Source of the DNA: Oscheius tipulae
Taxonomy: Eukaryota; Nematoda; Chromadorea; Rhabditida; Rhabditidae
Direction: 5' to 3'
Length of the DNA stretch: 64,000 nt
Assembly (NCBI GenBank): GCA_037178975.1
Contig: JASJZH010000006.1
Location: 4,898,001 to 4,962,000 of the forward strand
Part shown: positions 13,001-24,367 of the stretch, in pieces
How the letters are laid out: each line of letters begins with the position of its first letter
Numbering within the stretch: position 1 is the stretch's first letter
Program-made: the position numbers and the translations under genes
Notes under the pieces: generated by a model
What the model saw: the letters and a program-made list of their open reading frames with translations, nothing else
What the model was told of the DNA's origin: nothing
The model's database searches: none

Positions 13001-16000
13001 AATATTTATTTCTATCCAAAAATTAATTTCAGTGCTCCTGCTCAAAAAGATCCCTATGCCTGGGATGGAGAAACTCATCAAGAAGTGCCTACTGCAGCGG
13101 CATCAGCGTCTCCCCTTCCTGCTCAATCGTCTCCTGCGAGACCACCAGCACCGCCTCGCCCTGTCGGACCAGTTGAACATCAAACCGAGGAAACTGCGGC
13201 GGCAGCAGCAGCTCCGCCAAGGCCACCTCCTGCAGCTCGTCCTCCACCTCCAAGGCCGTCGGCACCAGCTGCTAAGCCAGCTCCTCCCCCAGCGCCGGCG
13301 CCAGAGGAAGAGGATCCTTGGGCGCGGTTCAAAGCCATGACAGAAAAGGTGAACAAGGATATGGCACAGACCAGCGAGTTGATGAAAAACTTGGAAGATA
13401 GTACTGCAGCTAAAGATATCAAGGATGAGAGTTACTTGTCAAATATTGGGTAAGCCCTTATGATTTTCACGTCGAAAAATATATTGCAGTGGTGAGCAGG
13501 GCTACATAGACAGTGTTGCTCAAAGAGAGATAGCCAGGAAAGCAGAAGAAGCCAAGGAAGTCAAACAGCTGAAAAAGAAGCTAAAGCAGAGCGGGAAGAA
13601 GGCAGTATCTCCGACATTCGATCCAGACGAGGAAGACAGTATGGACAAGGCGGCACAAGAGCTTGCTGCCAAACTGGCTGCTAAAATGGACATGGAGAAT
13701 TGGAAGCCCACATTAAAGCAAACGGAAAATGTTAAGAGAGAAGACTCAATGTCGGCTATTCCGCCAAGAAAGCGGTTTGTTTATTTTAATTTCAGTCACT
13801 GTTTTTAGAAGCTCTCTGAAAGATTCTCAACAAGACTCAGGAGGATCACTGGAGCTGCCGGCCCATCTCAACAATCAGCAGAGAGACAGTATCACCCCGA
13901 AAGGCGACTTGTTAGTCTCTTTAGATTATCTAGGACTCAATTTTTTCAGAGATCCTAGTGACCCTGTATTGGCTGCTCCTGCTTGGGCAGATTTTGACAC
14001 GGCTGAGCCAGTTCTTCCCCCCAGTGAAAGTGGCTTCTTCAGCAAGAAAGCCGGTGGTTCAGCGAGTGAAGCAATCGCCGATGCGTTCGCTACAACATCT
14101 GGCGATCCATTTGCTCCGCCAGACAAGGCGCTCATTGAGGAGGTATGCTGGTATTTTCACTGTGACAAATGATATATATATATTTAGAACTACGATCCCT
14201 TCGCTGTTCAGTCAGCTGATGACATAATGGCCGCTGCAAAAGCAAAAGCCGAAGAGGCTAAACAACGGCTAGAAGGAAAGGAAGACGTTGATTTCTTCGA
14301 TGCTGGAAGGTACAAACAACAAAGACTTGGCCAAATGTGATGTTCAGGCAGTCTCCTGACAGTTCTTCGCCCACTCCAGAAGGTGGCAGCCCAGTGAGCC
14401 ACAGACCTCAGGGATTCGAAGATGACTTCAAATGTGAAGCTGGAGACGGCGAGACACCAACACCGTTATACGATGAAGACGATTCTATGCCTCTGCCTGA
14501 CTTCCTTCCAAAGTTTGCCGGAGACGGTTGGCAGCTTATGATAAGGTGCGCAACTCTATTTCTAAATGTTCATACCTTTTCTAGACATCCAATCAAGAAA
14601 AAGTCATTCATGGCCGAGAGATGCTGGAAGCCATGCTTTGTGAGACTTCGGGATCACACGCTCTACGTCTTCAATAATAGAGAAGATCCACGACCAATTC
14701 AGGTGAGAGAAAAATCTCTTTTGTCGAACATCCAATATAGGAACTACTTTTGCAAGCCACCTACTCGCTGTCGGACACAACTCTTCAGGCCTACGATATT
14801 TATGGGAAAATCCACACTGTCAAACTTCAATATGTAATTTACAAGGAGAAAGTCGGAATCAGGCCAGGTAGTATTACATTGCAGGACGAAATGTGTTAAT
14901 ACAAATTCAGGTCAAATAACCAGACTGGTCGAAGGTCATATAACAAAATACGGTCTACCTCTTGAGCATTCTGCTCAATGCAATGTACTTCTCAAATTTG
15001 GCTCCCTCGATGCTCCAGAACTGCAGTCTTTTGTTACCACGGTTGAAGATATACTGTTCCAATGTCCTGCCAAGCGAGATACTAAACCCATTTACAAGCA
15101 AGATGAAGTTCAGGTAACCTTTTTCGTTTACTCTGAACACAAAAGTATAGGTTCACTGTTACGATGAGTATTCCGCCTACGTGGACAAAGACGGAATCCT
15201 CTCCGATCAAAAAGCACGAGTGCGCATGTTCTGCCTAGCATTCGTTACTGGATCGCCATTTCTGGAAATTGGCTTGAACGACCGTAGAAGACAAGGAAAA
15301 GTGAGCTCGCCGCTTGTATACGCACGTTTTACGAACGTTTCACATTTCAGGAAATCGTTAGAAGAAAGGACATTCTGCCAATGTACACTGAAAGATGGAT
15401 ACGTTTTGAAAACCTCGAGTTCCATAGCACAGTCGATAGACCCGCTTTTGAAACGGAACAGGTCATTCGTCTCAGTCCTCCAGATGGTTGCTTCTTTGAG
15501 GTTGACAGAAGATAAAGGCAGTTAAAAGTGATGTTTCAGATTATGAGGTTCCGTGTACGACCGCCGCGCAACCGTGAAAAGGCCTTGAACGTGAAGTGCA
15601 TAATGAAAATCGCTGGCTCCAAAGTATTTTGACCATCAGTCAGAAAAATCTAATATTTCTTCTCTTTCAGGTTGAAATCAGAATGGAGGTAATGGCTGCT
15701 TCCGAGCTGGAAAAAAATAGAGGTGGAAAGCAAACACGACGTCAAATCCCGTGCGAAGACATCGCCGTTCGGTTCCCCATTCCCGAAGCATGGATTTATA
15801 TCTTCCGTGAGGAACGTCATTGGGGCGTTGGTTCAGTGCACTCGAAAAAATTGAGGCCCGGAAAAGTCAAGGCAAGTGGCATCCACTAAAAAAAACACTT
15901 GCCACTTTTGCAGAACCTGAAAGATCGCCTTCTCGGTGCTGTGCAATCAAACGAGCCGAATTTAATTGAAGTAGCAATTGGTGAGGCCAAATATGAGCAT

Positions 16001-16604
16001 GTTTATCGTTCCCTGGTGTGGAGAATCCCCCGCCTGCCCGAAAAACATCACGCTGCCTACAAATCACACCTGCTGAAGTAGGTTCTTCTTATCAATGAGG
16101 GATCAATATTTAGATGCCGTTTCGAATTATCCTCGTTCGATCTGATGCCAGAAACATTCTTGCCACGTTGCGATGTTGATTTCACCATGCCACTGGCCAC
16201 AGTTTCAAATACTGTCGTTCGATCGGTTTCCGTAGAACAACACGAAGATTCGGACAGAGTGGAGAAATTTGTTCGTTATGTGGCCAAATGTCAATACAAA
16301 GTGAGAGATGCACGTGGATGAGCGGATAACGTTGATTCAGGTTGAAATTGATTACGTGCAGTGTGCCGATTTGGATGTTGATACAGCCGATCCTTCCGTG
16401 AACCCTGAAGCAGCTATCCAGGGGGTCCCAGAACTCCATCAACCAGCCTTCCATCCGGACAATGTTCAAGATTTGAACGAAGGCTACAGAATTGACTTCC
16501 CGGAAAGAGTAGCATCTGCCAATGACTCCAGCTCGGACGACGAGGATGACAAGCAACACAAGATGCCAATCATTCAAATAGATATGAAAAACTACGGCTA
16601 CTAA
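10008..16604 (+). CDS. unc-41: UNC-41 / stonin-family endocytic adaptor
   Basis: Long multi-exon gene for a stonin (stoned-B) adaptor, which helps retrieve synaptotagmin and other synaptic-vesicle proteins during clathrin endocytosis. The N-terminal half is disordered: MSGIDEDRYNRHGGRN, Pro-rich runs, repeated SRQST/KSxST phospho-like motifs (11940-12040), a YDQ-rich tract (12190-12870) and an Ala/Pro-rich stretch (13080-13310). DPF motifs (SGDPFAPP, NYDPFAVQ near 14100-14210) fit AP-2 appendage binding. From about 14500 come the stonin homology domain (AGDGWQLMIRHPIKKKSFM, WKPCFVRLRDHTLYVFN) and a mu-homology domain (VEIRMEVMAASELEK, EDIAVRFPIPEAWIYIFRE, VYRSLVWRIPRLPEKH). It ends MKNYGY then TAA at 16604; AATAAA is at 16813. 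The symbol rests on remembered family features and the worm context. Confidence 0.9.
12190..12870 (+). repeat. Tyr/Asp/Gln-rich degenerate repeat inside the stonin gene
   Basis: The coding strand has many degenerate copies of codons for YDQ, AYDQQ, AGYDQ and GYDYTT, for example YDQQAYDQQQ and AAYHAGYDQGAE. The tract runs about 225 residues and is dominated by Tyr, Gln, Asp, Gly and Thr with almost no hydrophobic aliphatic residues. It begins right after PGYIWNYEKQEWEVDPNYD. It is a low-complexity, prion-like or phase-separation-type segment within the disordered N-terminal half. Confidence 0.85.
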
Positions 16605-18472
16605 GTCTCCAAGTGTTTTGCATTCACTTAAAACTGTTGTCTCGCTAATGATTGTGCCACAATCTCTCATAACTGCTTTTTTATTTATTGAGTGTCGTAG
16701 CCTTATGATTTTTTGGTTGTGATCTCATTGGTTAATGTCAAAGCAATAGCATTCCATACTACAATCATTAGAGTCATAGTAGATTATATATTTATTTATT
16801 GTCATATTTTTAAATAAAAATAATCAGCTCAGACTGACATATTTGGACTAATTGCGTTAGCCCCGAATAATCCACTCGAGCGCCTCGTCTGGGAAAGAAT
16901 GGTAAGGTACAGGAGCATTTGCAACAACTTCGAGCCCATGTTTCGAAATGTTGCGATTTTTGGCGACCGTAAGAAATCAATTCAGGAGCTGGCGCCACAG
17001 CTGTTTTCCAGCTACAGAATCGATTGGCCCGTGCTGCGTTACGCCACCCCCTCTCACGTAATCGGGGCGGCCGGCTGGCAGCAAGCCGTATGTATGCGCC
17101 CACACCGCAAAACTATCGCGGCGGCAAGTAGCAGTTGAAAAGAAGTCCCGAATTGACTTTTTCTGCTTTTGCGCACCTTTTTCATGCCCGAAAACTACTC
17201 GTTATTCGATTAAACCCTATCTTCATAGTTGCCTGTGTGTGTCATGTGTTCTCATGCCATTCTCACGAGTTTTACTCCTTCAACCTATACGCGCCAGTCA
17301 AAGAAAACAGCCCTCTTCCAATCTGTAATCCTATTTGGAGTCTTTCACTTTTGGCGTAAAATGCGTTTTGGCTCATAGTTTATGTCTCTTGCGCTCGGCC
17401 AATAGACAAAGGTTTTTCTATTGCCACCCGCAGACCGCAAAATGTCTCCTCTTCGATCTTTAACAAGCAGCTGTTACAAACAGTCTTTCCCTTTTCAAAA
17501 CAAACAATATTTATTTATGTAACTTTTTTTTGCTTCTCTTCCAACAGTTTTTTAATGGATGTCCTTTTTTATACTATTTCCGATTAGTTCAAAAACAAGT
17601 TCTTAAACTAGTGATTAGTGCAGTCAGTGATTAAACACAAGCTCTCTGACTAAGCTACCATATTCATTTAACGCGAATGACACTTTTACAGGCGATATCA
17701 TATCAATCTCGCGTTTATTTTTACCCAAACTCCCTTAACTTTAACTAGAGGGCATGCTAGCATGTAATCTTATTATCTCTTCTGCTCTTTGTTCTCTAAG
17801 TTCCTCGTTGCAGTTGTTTTTCATTTTGGTTTTATGTTTTACCCCGGGAGATTAAAAGTTACCCGTCCCTAAATAATATAGGTATAATGCGGCAGTTGAC
17901 TGAAGTTCGCGAATGTCGCCTCCATACCGCTTACAAACAAGGTCTCGCTTGGATGGCTTGTGAGTAGAGGTCATTTATTGTGCAAAACAGTTTATCCGTG
18001 ATTTTCGCTCTCTTGGTACTGTTGATCAGTAGCTTGATCCCAATTACGGTATCTTTACTTTTTTTAGCTAAGTTATCTAAATCTCATGCGATGCCTTTAA
18101 GCTGTAAGCTACGTTGTGGAGAGCATAACCAAGGCTTCCGCTGACAAGGTGTTGGTTCTGTCAACTCTTAATTTAAGCTCGTGACTGAATGCGTTTTGCG
18201 CTGTCGCAATATATTGATTGCGCAGAGGGCCTTTTCTACTGCAAATTATAAGTTGCGCAGGAGGGTAATGAATATTAACGGGGCTTTATGTGAAAATCAC
18301 TCGAATGACCGTTGAAATCGAGGTACGTGGTACGTGATTCTTTATAGTCCTCTGTGCGGCGCAGATCTTCTCAGCCCCCCCCCCATTCATCCAAAATTCT
18401 CTCTGCGCTGCGTTTATAGCATCTCTTTTGAATACGCTGCAGCTTCATGAAATACAACACATTCAGACGTCT
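16605..18472. other. intergenic region
   Basis: No convincing coding exon. It has the stonin 3' UTR with AATAAA at 16813-16818, then AT-rich DNA with several T-runs (17500-17560). A short ATG frame at 17887 followed by GT could be an upstream exon of the MADF gene, but nothing supports it. A run of nine C sits near 18375. An acceptor-like ATTCAG ends at 18466, just before the MADF gene start. Confidence 0.45.
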
Positions 18473-19856
18473 ATGTCCATTGAGGTGAAAGCTGAGCATC
18501 CGAATGAAGGCTCAGCTCATCTGCCACCCTCGGAACTATCACCATTGGGAGAAGACGATGAGGCGGCACAGGTACTCGAGGTTGTTATCTAATCCTTACT
18601 AACCATCTATAAAAAGAAACACCCATAAAACCTAATCTTTTAGGCCGCCCAATATCCCTGTAATGCGGATGACATCTTCGAATGCAAACTGATTGACGCC
18701 GTTGAAAAAAATCAATGTATATATAACAGGTATCCCTCTCTTTACGGTGCCTACGTCATGATCGCGACTTAAGGTGCCACCCGTTGCATAAGATGTCCGA
18801 CTATAAATTACATGTTTGGAACCAGATTGCCAAAGAAATGGGTTTTAGCGGTAAGCAGCAGTTGTTTATTGGCTTATAATACGGTACTTAGGTCCCGGCG
18901 TCGAGTTAGAACGAAAATGGCGACATATGCGAGATCGTTATGTGAGATTACGGAAGCTAGTGAAAACATCACAGCCGCTGAAAAAGAATGATAAATGGTT
19001 TCTTCCATTGCTCTTTGTTAGACACTGTTTTGCAGGTTTTACTACTATCAGAAGATGTCTTTTTTGGATCCGTATGTTGAGCATCGTAACCGCCGAAAGC
19101 GGGGTGACCTATTGAACAATGTGCTGAGTGTCACAACAGAAACGCAAGGTAGGATAGCTGACACAAAAACTCCAGCACGGCACTGATTCAGACGGTATGA
19201 CAGAGCGACAAGAAGACGAGGGAAGCGATTCTGGGGAGGGTGAGGTTGACGTCGACCCTCTCAAGGGGTTTTATGCTTCCTTTTTAACACAAGCCGTTAA
19301 TACCAATGGAGGACTCGTGGTGGAGGTTTCCTAGTCTAGAATATTGTAGTCAGCTAACTCTTTCAGCAGACTTCCCCTGCGTTACCAACAACATCTCTTC
19401 CTTCATCCTCTTCCGACATTCGTGGAGGCACTCCCGCCAAAAAGATCAAGCTAGAGCGGTTTGAAGAGGAATTGGAGGAATCAGAGGTGAAGCTGACCTT
19501 TTGACAAGCCTGAGGCTGAAAACTTTCTGCGCGTCTTTCAAGGAAACGCAACTGATGACGTAAAAACTGGCTGCGTTGCACAGAACAAGGTGTTTCCATG
19601 GTCATTGGCCGCAAAAAGCAGATGTTTCCCTGCTTGCTAGTGTCCTTGCGGCGCATCGAGGGCAAAAACTGGGATTTCGCTGCCGCATTGCAAGCGGTAT
19701 TATTGGCTCGAAGCAGAATTTCTCTTTCAGGTCTCTCTGTTTGTTCGATCGATTGAGAAAACATTGAAATCGATGGAGCCTCAAACGTTCTCGTTGGCGC
19801 GACTGGAAATCTCCCGCGTCTTGTACGATTGCCAATTCGGAAAGAAGAACAAGTAA
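18473..19856 (+). CDS. MADF-BESS domain putative DNA-binding protein
   Basis: Spliced gene. After an acidic N-terminus (MSIEVKAEHPNEG...EDDEAAQ) comes a MADF domain: FECKLIDAVEKNQCIYNRC, HPLHKMSDYKLHVWNQIAKEMG, ERKWRHMRDRYVRLRKLVK, then FYYYQKMSFLDPYVEHR. MADF is a Myb/SANT-like DNA-binding fold. A Ser/acidic linker and a basic PAKKIKLERFEEE stretch follow. The last exon (19731-19856) encodes VSLFVRSIEKTLKSMEPQTF and SLARLEISRVLYDCQFGKKN, which fits a BESS motif for protein-protein contacts. I join the exon ending EELEESE (19486) to 19731 by a 244-nt phase-0 intron; using the small intervening pieces creates stops or breaks phase. Likely a sequence-specific transcription regulator; its target is unknown. 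Confidence 0.8.
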
Positions 19857-21094
19857 CCAAGTCTAGTTGTGTAGTTATTAGTTTTCCTTCTGTAGTCTTT
19901 TTCACTTTTCCCGGTGATTTTGTGACTGATCTAGTGTTATGACATTCCTTTCGAGTCTATTGCAGGTTTCTCCCCAGAAGTACTTATCCCCCAGTTTTAT
20001 CAGTAAGCTTTTTGTGCCAATGTTTTCAAAAAATGATCCCGATGTTAACAGAACTACAAAAATGTTTCACCACCCTCTTTCACTCCTATTTTTACCGGTA
20101 TTTGAGCACCCAGCCCAAGAACACATTTATAAAGATAATTAAATGGACTCTTGTTTTATTCGAAACTGATGTAAACTTTAACAAAAGCGACATCTGTGAG
20201 TGGTTTCATTCAAAAAGTGGCTGCACGGGAAGCAGCTGTGTTGTTTGCTGAATTGAACAGCAGCTTCGTTATAGCGCCAACTGACTATCACAGCATGCTC
20301 ACATGGCACTGAAAAGCGTCAGTTCCTCGTTCAAGAACCTTCGCCGTGGAGTGCAGATCGCCTCTGTCTTTGAGATCAAGTGTTAGTGTTATCTGCCTAT
20401 TGCAGTCAGAAAAATAGCAACTCTTGTTCTTAAGCTCACGACCGAATACTGCAGAAAAAGATACATAAAAAAGACGCAGTGACGGAAAACATCCTCACTA
20501 TGTTTTAAGGGTACAAGCTAGAACCTTGAAACAATGTCATGTATGGAACACAAAAGACACATGCGGAAGCGCAATAAATGTGATTGATTGCGCTGCATGC
20601 AAATCGGACTCATGGTAATGAAATGCTTTACAACAGTTTGATGCTCGTTTGAATGAGGGGTTCTATCCAGAACGCCAAGAAAAATAAAAACCTTCAACTG
20701 TAAAATCTGAGCATGTTTGTGTTTGAAAAACACCTAGAGTAATAATACATTGTGTAAGAAAGTAATGGTCAAGATTTCATATAAGTCACAAACTTGAACA
20801 TCCATCTTTCCTTGCTGGTTCTTTGCCTCACTTTTCCGGTGTAAGCTATTCCTGTCGACGTTAATACAACTGTCATCGGTCAAGGTACATGCTTGTTCCG
20901 TTTTTCTGTGACCCGCCCCTTTTGTGCTCTTCCCTCCCACCTCTGCGCACTCTTCACCCAACTGCCAAGAGGCTCAGAGCCAGTGCCCGGCTCTCTTGCA
21001 GTGATACTTCTTGCCGCAGCTGCGATCCAACTGCAGCTCTTAATATTTCTCTGGTGTGGCCTTTCCAGGAACAAAAGTTCCTGTTTTGGCAAAA
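19857..21094. other. intergenic region
   Basis: No gene recognised. Overlapping frames on both strands around 20880-21290 are shadows of the methyltransferase gene and its upstream flank. A T/C-rich acceptor CTTTCCAG ends at 21068, just before the methyltransferase start, and may be a spliced-leader acceptor. Confidence 0.45.
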
Positions 21095-22264
21095 ATGACC
21101 TACAATATGACTTCTGTATTCAGCTTCGAGATTCAAGTGAGTTTAGTACTCAAGTTATCGTTGTACCTTATGTGGATGGACAAATTGAGAATTCTGATGC
21201 TTCAGCCACTAACAGAAGTCGCCAAAAAGCTGTTAGACACCCCCGATGGCATACTGGACAGAACTACTTTCATGACGGAGTTTGATACTAATGACTATCT
21301 ACGGGTATGGAGATTCCAAACTGTGATTAGAAAACAACTCAGGACTTCTATCAAAAAGTAGATGAGCCAGCAATGCAAATGGTCCTTAAATTCTTGCCGA
21401 ACATAGTTGCTCGCATCGGAAATGTAACAAGAGTACTGGATTTCGGAGCTGGGCCTACGATCCATATCGCGGCTTGTTTCCGGAACGCAGCTGAAGAGGT
21501 AGCATGAAACTAAATGTCTTTCGTAATTTGAAAAAAAAAGCTGCAACTGGCTCTTCTAGAAGTTTGAAATTGCAGATTTATCTGGCTGATTACCTCCCTC
21601 AGAACCGCGAAGAGCTAACTAGTTGGATTGAAAAAAGGTCGAAGTTTGATTGGACGAATCCTCTGCAAATGGTTCTAACTCAGGAGGTAGTAGCCAGTAC
21701 CTTTTGCATTTACTTATCAAGGTCAGGGCAAATCTTGGAGCGAACTCAAGTCAATCGAACCGCTAACCAGAGAAAAAGTTCGCGGAGTTTATCACTGTGA
21801 TTGCTTTGCTGATCCAGCACTTGACGGCCCCAAGCATCTCCTGGGCACTTTTGACGTGAGTTGAACAGATTGCATGTATCAACTTTTGTCTTTAGGTCGT
21901 TGTGACAACTTTTTGCATTGAGTACTGCTGCAACACTTACAACGAGTACAGGGACTCTGTCAAACGTATTGCGGATCTTGTCCAGCCTGGCGGTAAGTGT
22001 AGATAATATGCTAAAGAATCATGGTTGAATAGCTATTAGATGGTTTACATCCTTTGTTCAGGGCATCTGATCATCGGAGGCGTCCTCGAAGAAACATGGT
22101 GTTCTTTTGGTGGACGCAAGTTCACATGTTTGTATGTGACTAAGGAGATGATGCTGAATGCTCTGGCCGAGGCCGGTCTGAGCTTGGTCGCGGATAAAAA
22201 GTCGACTGTGCTGTTCGAGATCAACGGAATGTTCCTCATCTGCGCTCAGAAGCGTCGCGACTAG
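21095..22264 (+). CDS. NNMT/PNMT/TEMT-family SAM-dependent N-methyltransferase
   Basis: Spliced gene for a small-molecule amine N-methyltransferase that uses S-adenosylmethionine. Key stretches: EFDTNDYLRDFYQK (the YxxxYY-like N-terminal region), VTRVLDFGAGPTIHIAACF (glycine-rich SAM loop), IYLADYLPQNREELTSWI (acidic residue after strand 2, and the NNMT-type PQNRxEL), then FDVVVTTFCIEYCCNTYNEY, LVQPGGHLIIGGVLEETW and FEINGMFLICAQKRRD before TAG (ending 22264). The start ATG at 21095 follows an acceptor at 21068. About 265 residues, normal for the family. Worms have several such anmt genes, but I cannot say which, nor whether the substrate is nicotinamide, a phenylethanolamine or another amine. 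AATAAA is at 22352. It converges on the PLP-enzyme gene, 134 bases away. Confidence 0.88.
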
Positions 22265-22398
22265 GAAACAAATGAAACAGTCTGTATACTCTTCATATGT
22301 ACATTACCTATACTTCCGTTTTAACGAGTTTGTGTTTATCTATTCACTGGTAATAAAGCTAGGTCTCTTGCAAAATATTTATTGGACTAGATTGCTGT

Positions 22399-24304
22399 TT
22401 AGTAGTTGATCTCACCCACAATTGATAAATGATTATCAAAAAACTCGTAAAAGCGACGGAAAGCTGAAAACAGGTTTGTGGTTATTTGTTTGTTTGTTAT
22501 GTTTTACCCTCGAAAAGTTGGTCTTTATCACAGGCAAAGACCAGTCTCATCCATCCAGGCTGGGAGCATTTACAGTGGCTGAAAAATGACCTTCATTAGC
22601 CGAGTTGATCTACTGACCTTCCGGGTGTCATGAAAATACCCTTGCCTATGAGAGAGTTAAAGAACTCTTCTTCGCTTTCAAAAGAGTTGGACGACAGTTT
22701 CTGAGTATCGAATTTGGTAGACCTGTTTATCAAAATACCTTGCTGAAATCAACAAACACAAAGATTCCAGCAGTAGCTCTAATGTAGGGAATACCAAGGT
22801 TGTCCAGATTTTCAGTGACAAACTTGTAATGAGCTCGGATCCTTCTCAATTTGTCTCCCTCAAAAATGCTCAGCCATTCTAAGAACAGACGTTCAGTATA
22901 ACTGCAAACACCTACGTTTGTCAGACAAAAAGTTTGAAACGAAATCTTGAGCTAGAGATGAAACGGGTTCTGTGAGTTCCAGTTGTCCCAGGGCATAATG
23001 CAGATCACGATTGTTGGTGTGGACCATGCTTAGCCGAACTCCAGGTAATCCGAAATCCTTACTCAGGCTCCAGAACCATGCACTGTTCACAGGAAGTTTC
23101 ATCTGCAGAGCAAGGAATGATGTGAACTCTGTATTGGGATCGTGAATGCACTGGGAAAAGGATTCATCAACAAGAAGCCAGAGATTTTTCCTGAAAATAG
23201 AACTGTTAAACATTTTGACGTGAACATACTCATAAGCCCAATGAGCAAGTTTTGTAAGTTCTTCAGCTGAATGTACGATTCCCGTCGGATTGTGTGGATT
23301 TATCACAATGACTGCTTTGACATTTTCTCCCTAGCTTCATGTTATTAGTCTGAATGTGAACTTACTTGTTCCGTTCTTTCCACAAAGGCACGCTCATAGG
23401 CGGCAATGTCGATTTGTGGGCTTTGCAGGTCAAACTATAAGATTTGTGTTGAAAAATTAAGTCAACTCACGTCAACAGGAGCCAGATGACACTGAGCTCT
23501 GTCAGAAACATTGACAAAGTTTCTAGAGTAGGTTGGAGTATTGGTTAGAATGACATCATCGCTGTCAAAAAGACAATGGCAGAGGAGATCATACGTGGCG
23601 TTTCCGGATGGGAGTAAAACAAGAAGCTCTTCTTGAACATCTCCACCATGTTCGTTTCTCAAATACTCGCAGAGCCCGCTTTTGATCCTAAAATGGTGCT
23701 CATTGATATTTCAATCATTCGTTCATACTTGGAATGTCCACCAGGAGGGCCATAATGAAGGATGTGTTCGTAATTCGGAACAAATAGTTCTGGATGTTGT
23801 CGAAACCTCTCCTCGACCATATCGTTACACACGTTGTTCTCGGCAGTGCAAAGATTGATGTTCCCCTGGGAAAACAAATAGTCCAGTTGAAGTAGCACGA
23901 ACCGTGGTGTTTTCCTTTGTGTAGCGCCGTTCCTGCATTTGATAGAAGACTTTGTAAGCAGGATCGGTTCGACAGAGAATCTCTCGTGCTCGATAAGACA
24001 ACGATTTTCCTGAAGCAGATTTCTTTTTCAAAGTATGAGTATGAATCTACCGATATTTGGCTTTGCTTTCTCCTTGAGACACTGAAGAAGCAAACGCCGG
24101 ATTTTGGGAGTAACAGGAAAGTCTAGAGCGGAAGAATTTGAGGTCAGCTCCGACAGAAGAACCCCGAGTGGGTCATGCTGAAAAGTTTGTTTATGATCAA
24201 AAAGGAAATCTCACCTTGTTGATCACAATGACATAGTTGCCTTTGATGATAAAGTTCTCCTTATTCACTTCGACTTCAAGGATCTCCTCATCAGTCTTAG
24301 TCAT
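22399..24304 (-). CDS. ACC-synthase-like (ACCS family) PLP-dependent aminotransferase-fold enzyme
   Basis: Minus-strand spliced gene. The core matches fold-type I PLP enzymes of the 1-aminocyclopropane-1-carboxylate synthase-like group: INLCTAENNVCNDMVEERF, LHYGPPGGHSK, LLVLLPSGNATYDLLCHCLF, VIVINPHNPTGIVHSAEEL (NPxNPTG), LWLLVDESFSQC and WFWSLSKDFGLPGVRLSMV, where the Lys in SLSKDFG should form the Schiff base. It then reads IPYIRATAGIFVFVDFSK and SQPGWMRLVFACDKDQLF, with the substrate-carboxylate Arg in the latter, ending VGEINY then TAA. Animal ACCS proteins are not proven to make ACC. About 130 residues precede the core (MTKTDEEILEVEVNKENFII), longer than I expect. The start follows CTTTTCAG and CACACC. 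It lies 57-116 bases downstream of the giant repeat gene, same strand. Confidence 0.85.
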
Positions 24305-24359
24305 GGTGTGCTGAAAAGAGCACGATAAGCAACAAATGACCCTGGCGAGAGCACACTGG

Positions 24360-24367
24360 TTTATATA
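24360..24367 (-). promoter_or_regulatory. possible TATA box of the PLP-enzyme gene
   Basis: On the minus strand this reads TATATAAA, 56 bases upstream of the PLP-enzyme ATG (24304) and about 45 bases upstream of its acceptor-like TTTTCAG. It overlaps one candidate stop codon of the upstream repeat-protein gene. It may be chance in AT-rich DNA, but if real it argues for an independent promoter rather than an operon. Confidence 0.3.

Noticed and set aside
13180-13422. Gly/Ala-rich reverse-strand frame
   Set aside because: Antisense of the Ala/Pro-rich stonin exon.
19488-19730. possible extra micro-exons in the MADF gene
   Set aside because: Every combination I tried creates a stop or breaks phase, while one 244-nt intron joins the BESS exon cleanly.
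19363-19905. 180-residue reverse-strand frame across the MADF gene
   Set aside because: It overlaps the well-supported MADF-BESS exons in antisense and has no domain or splice context.
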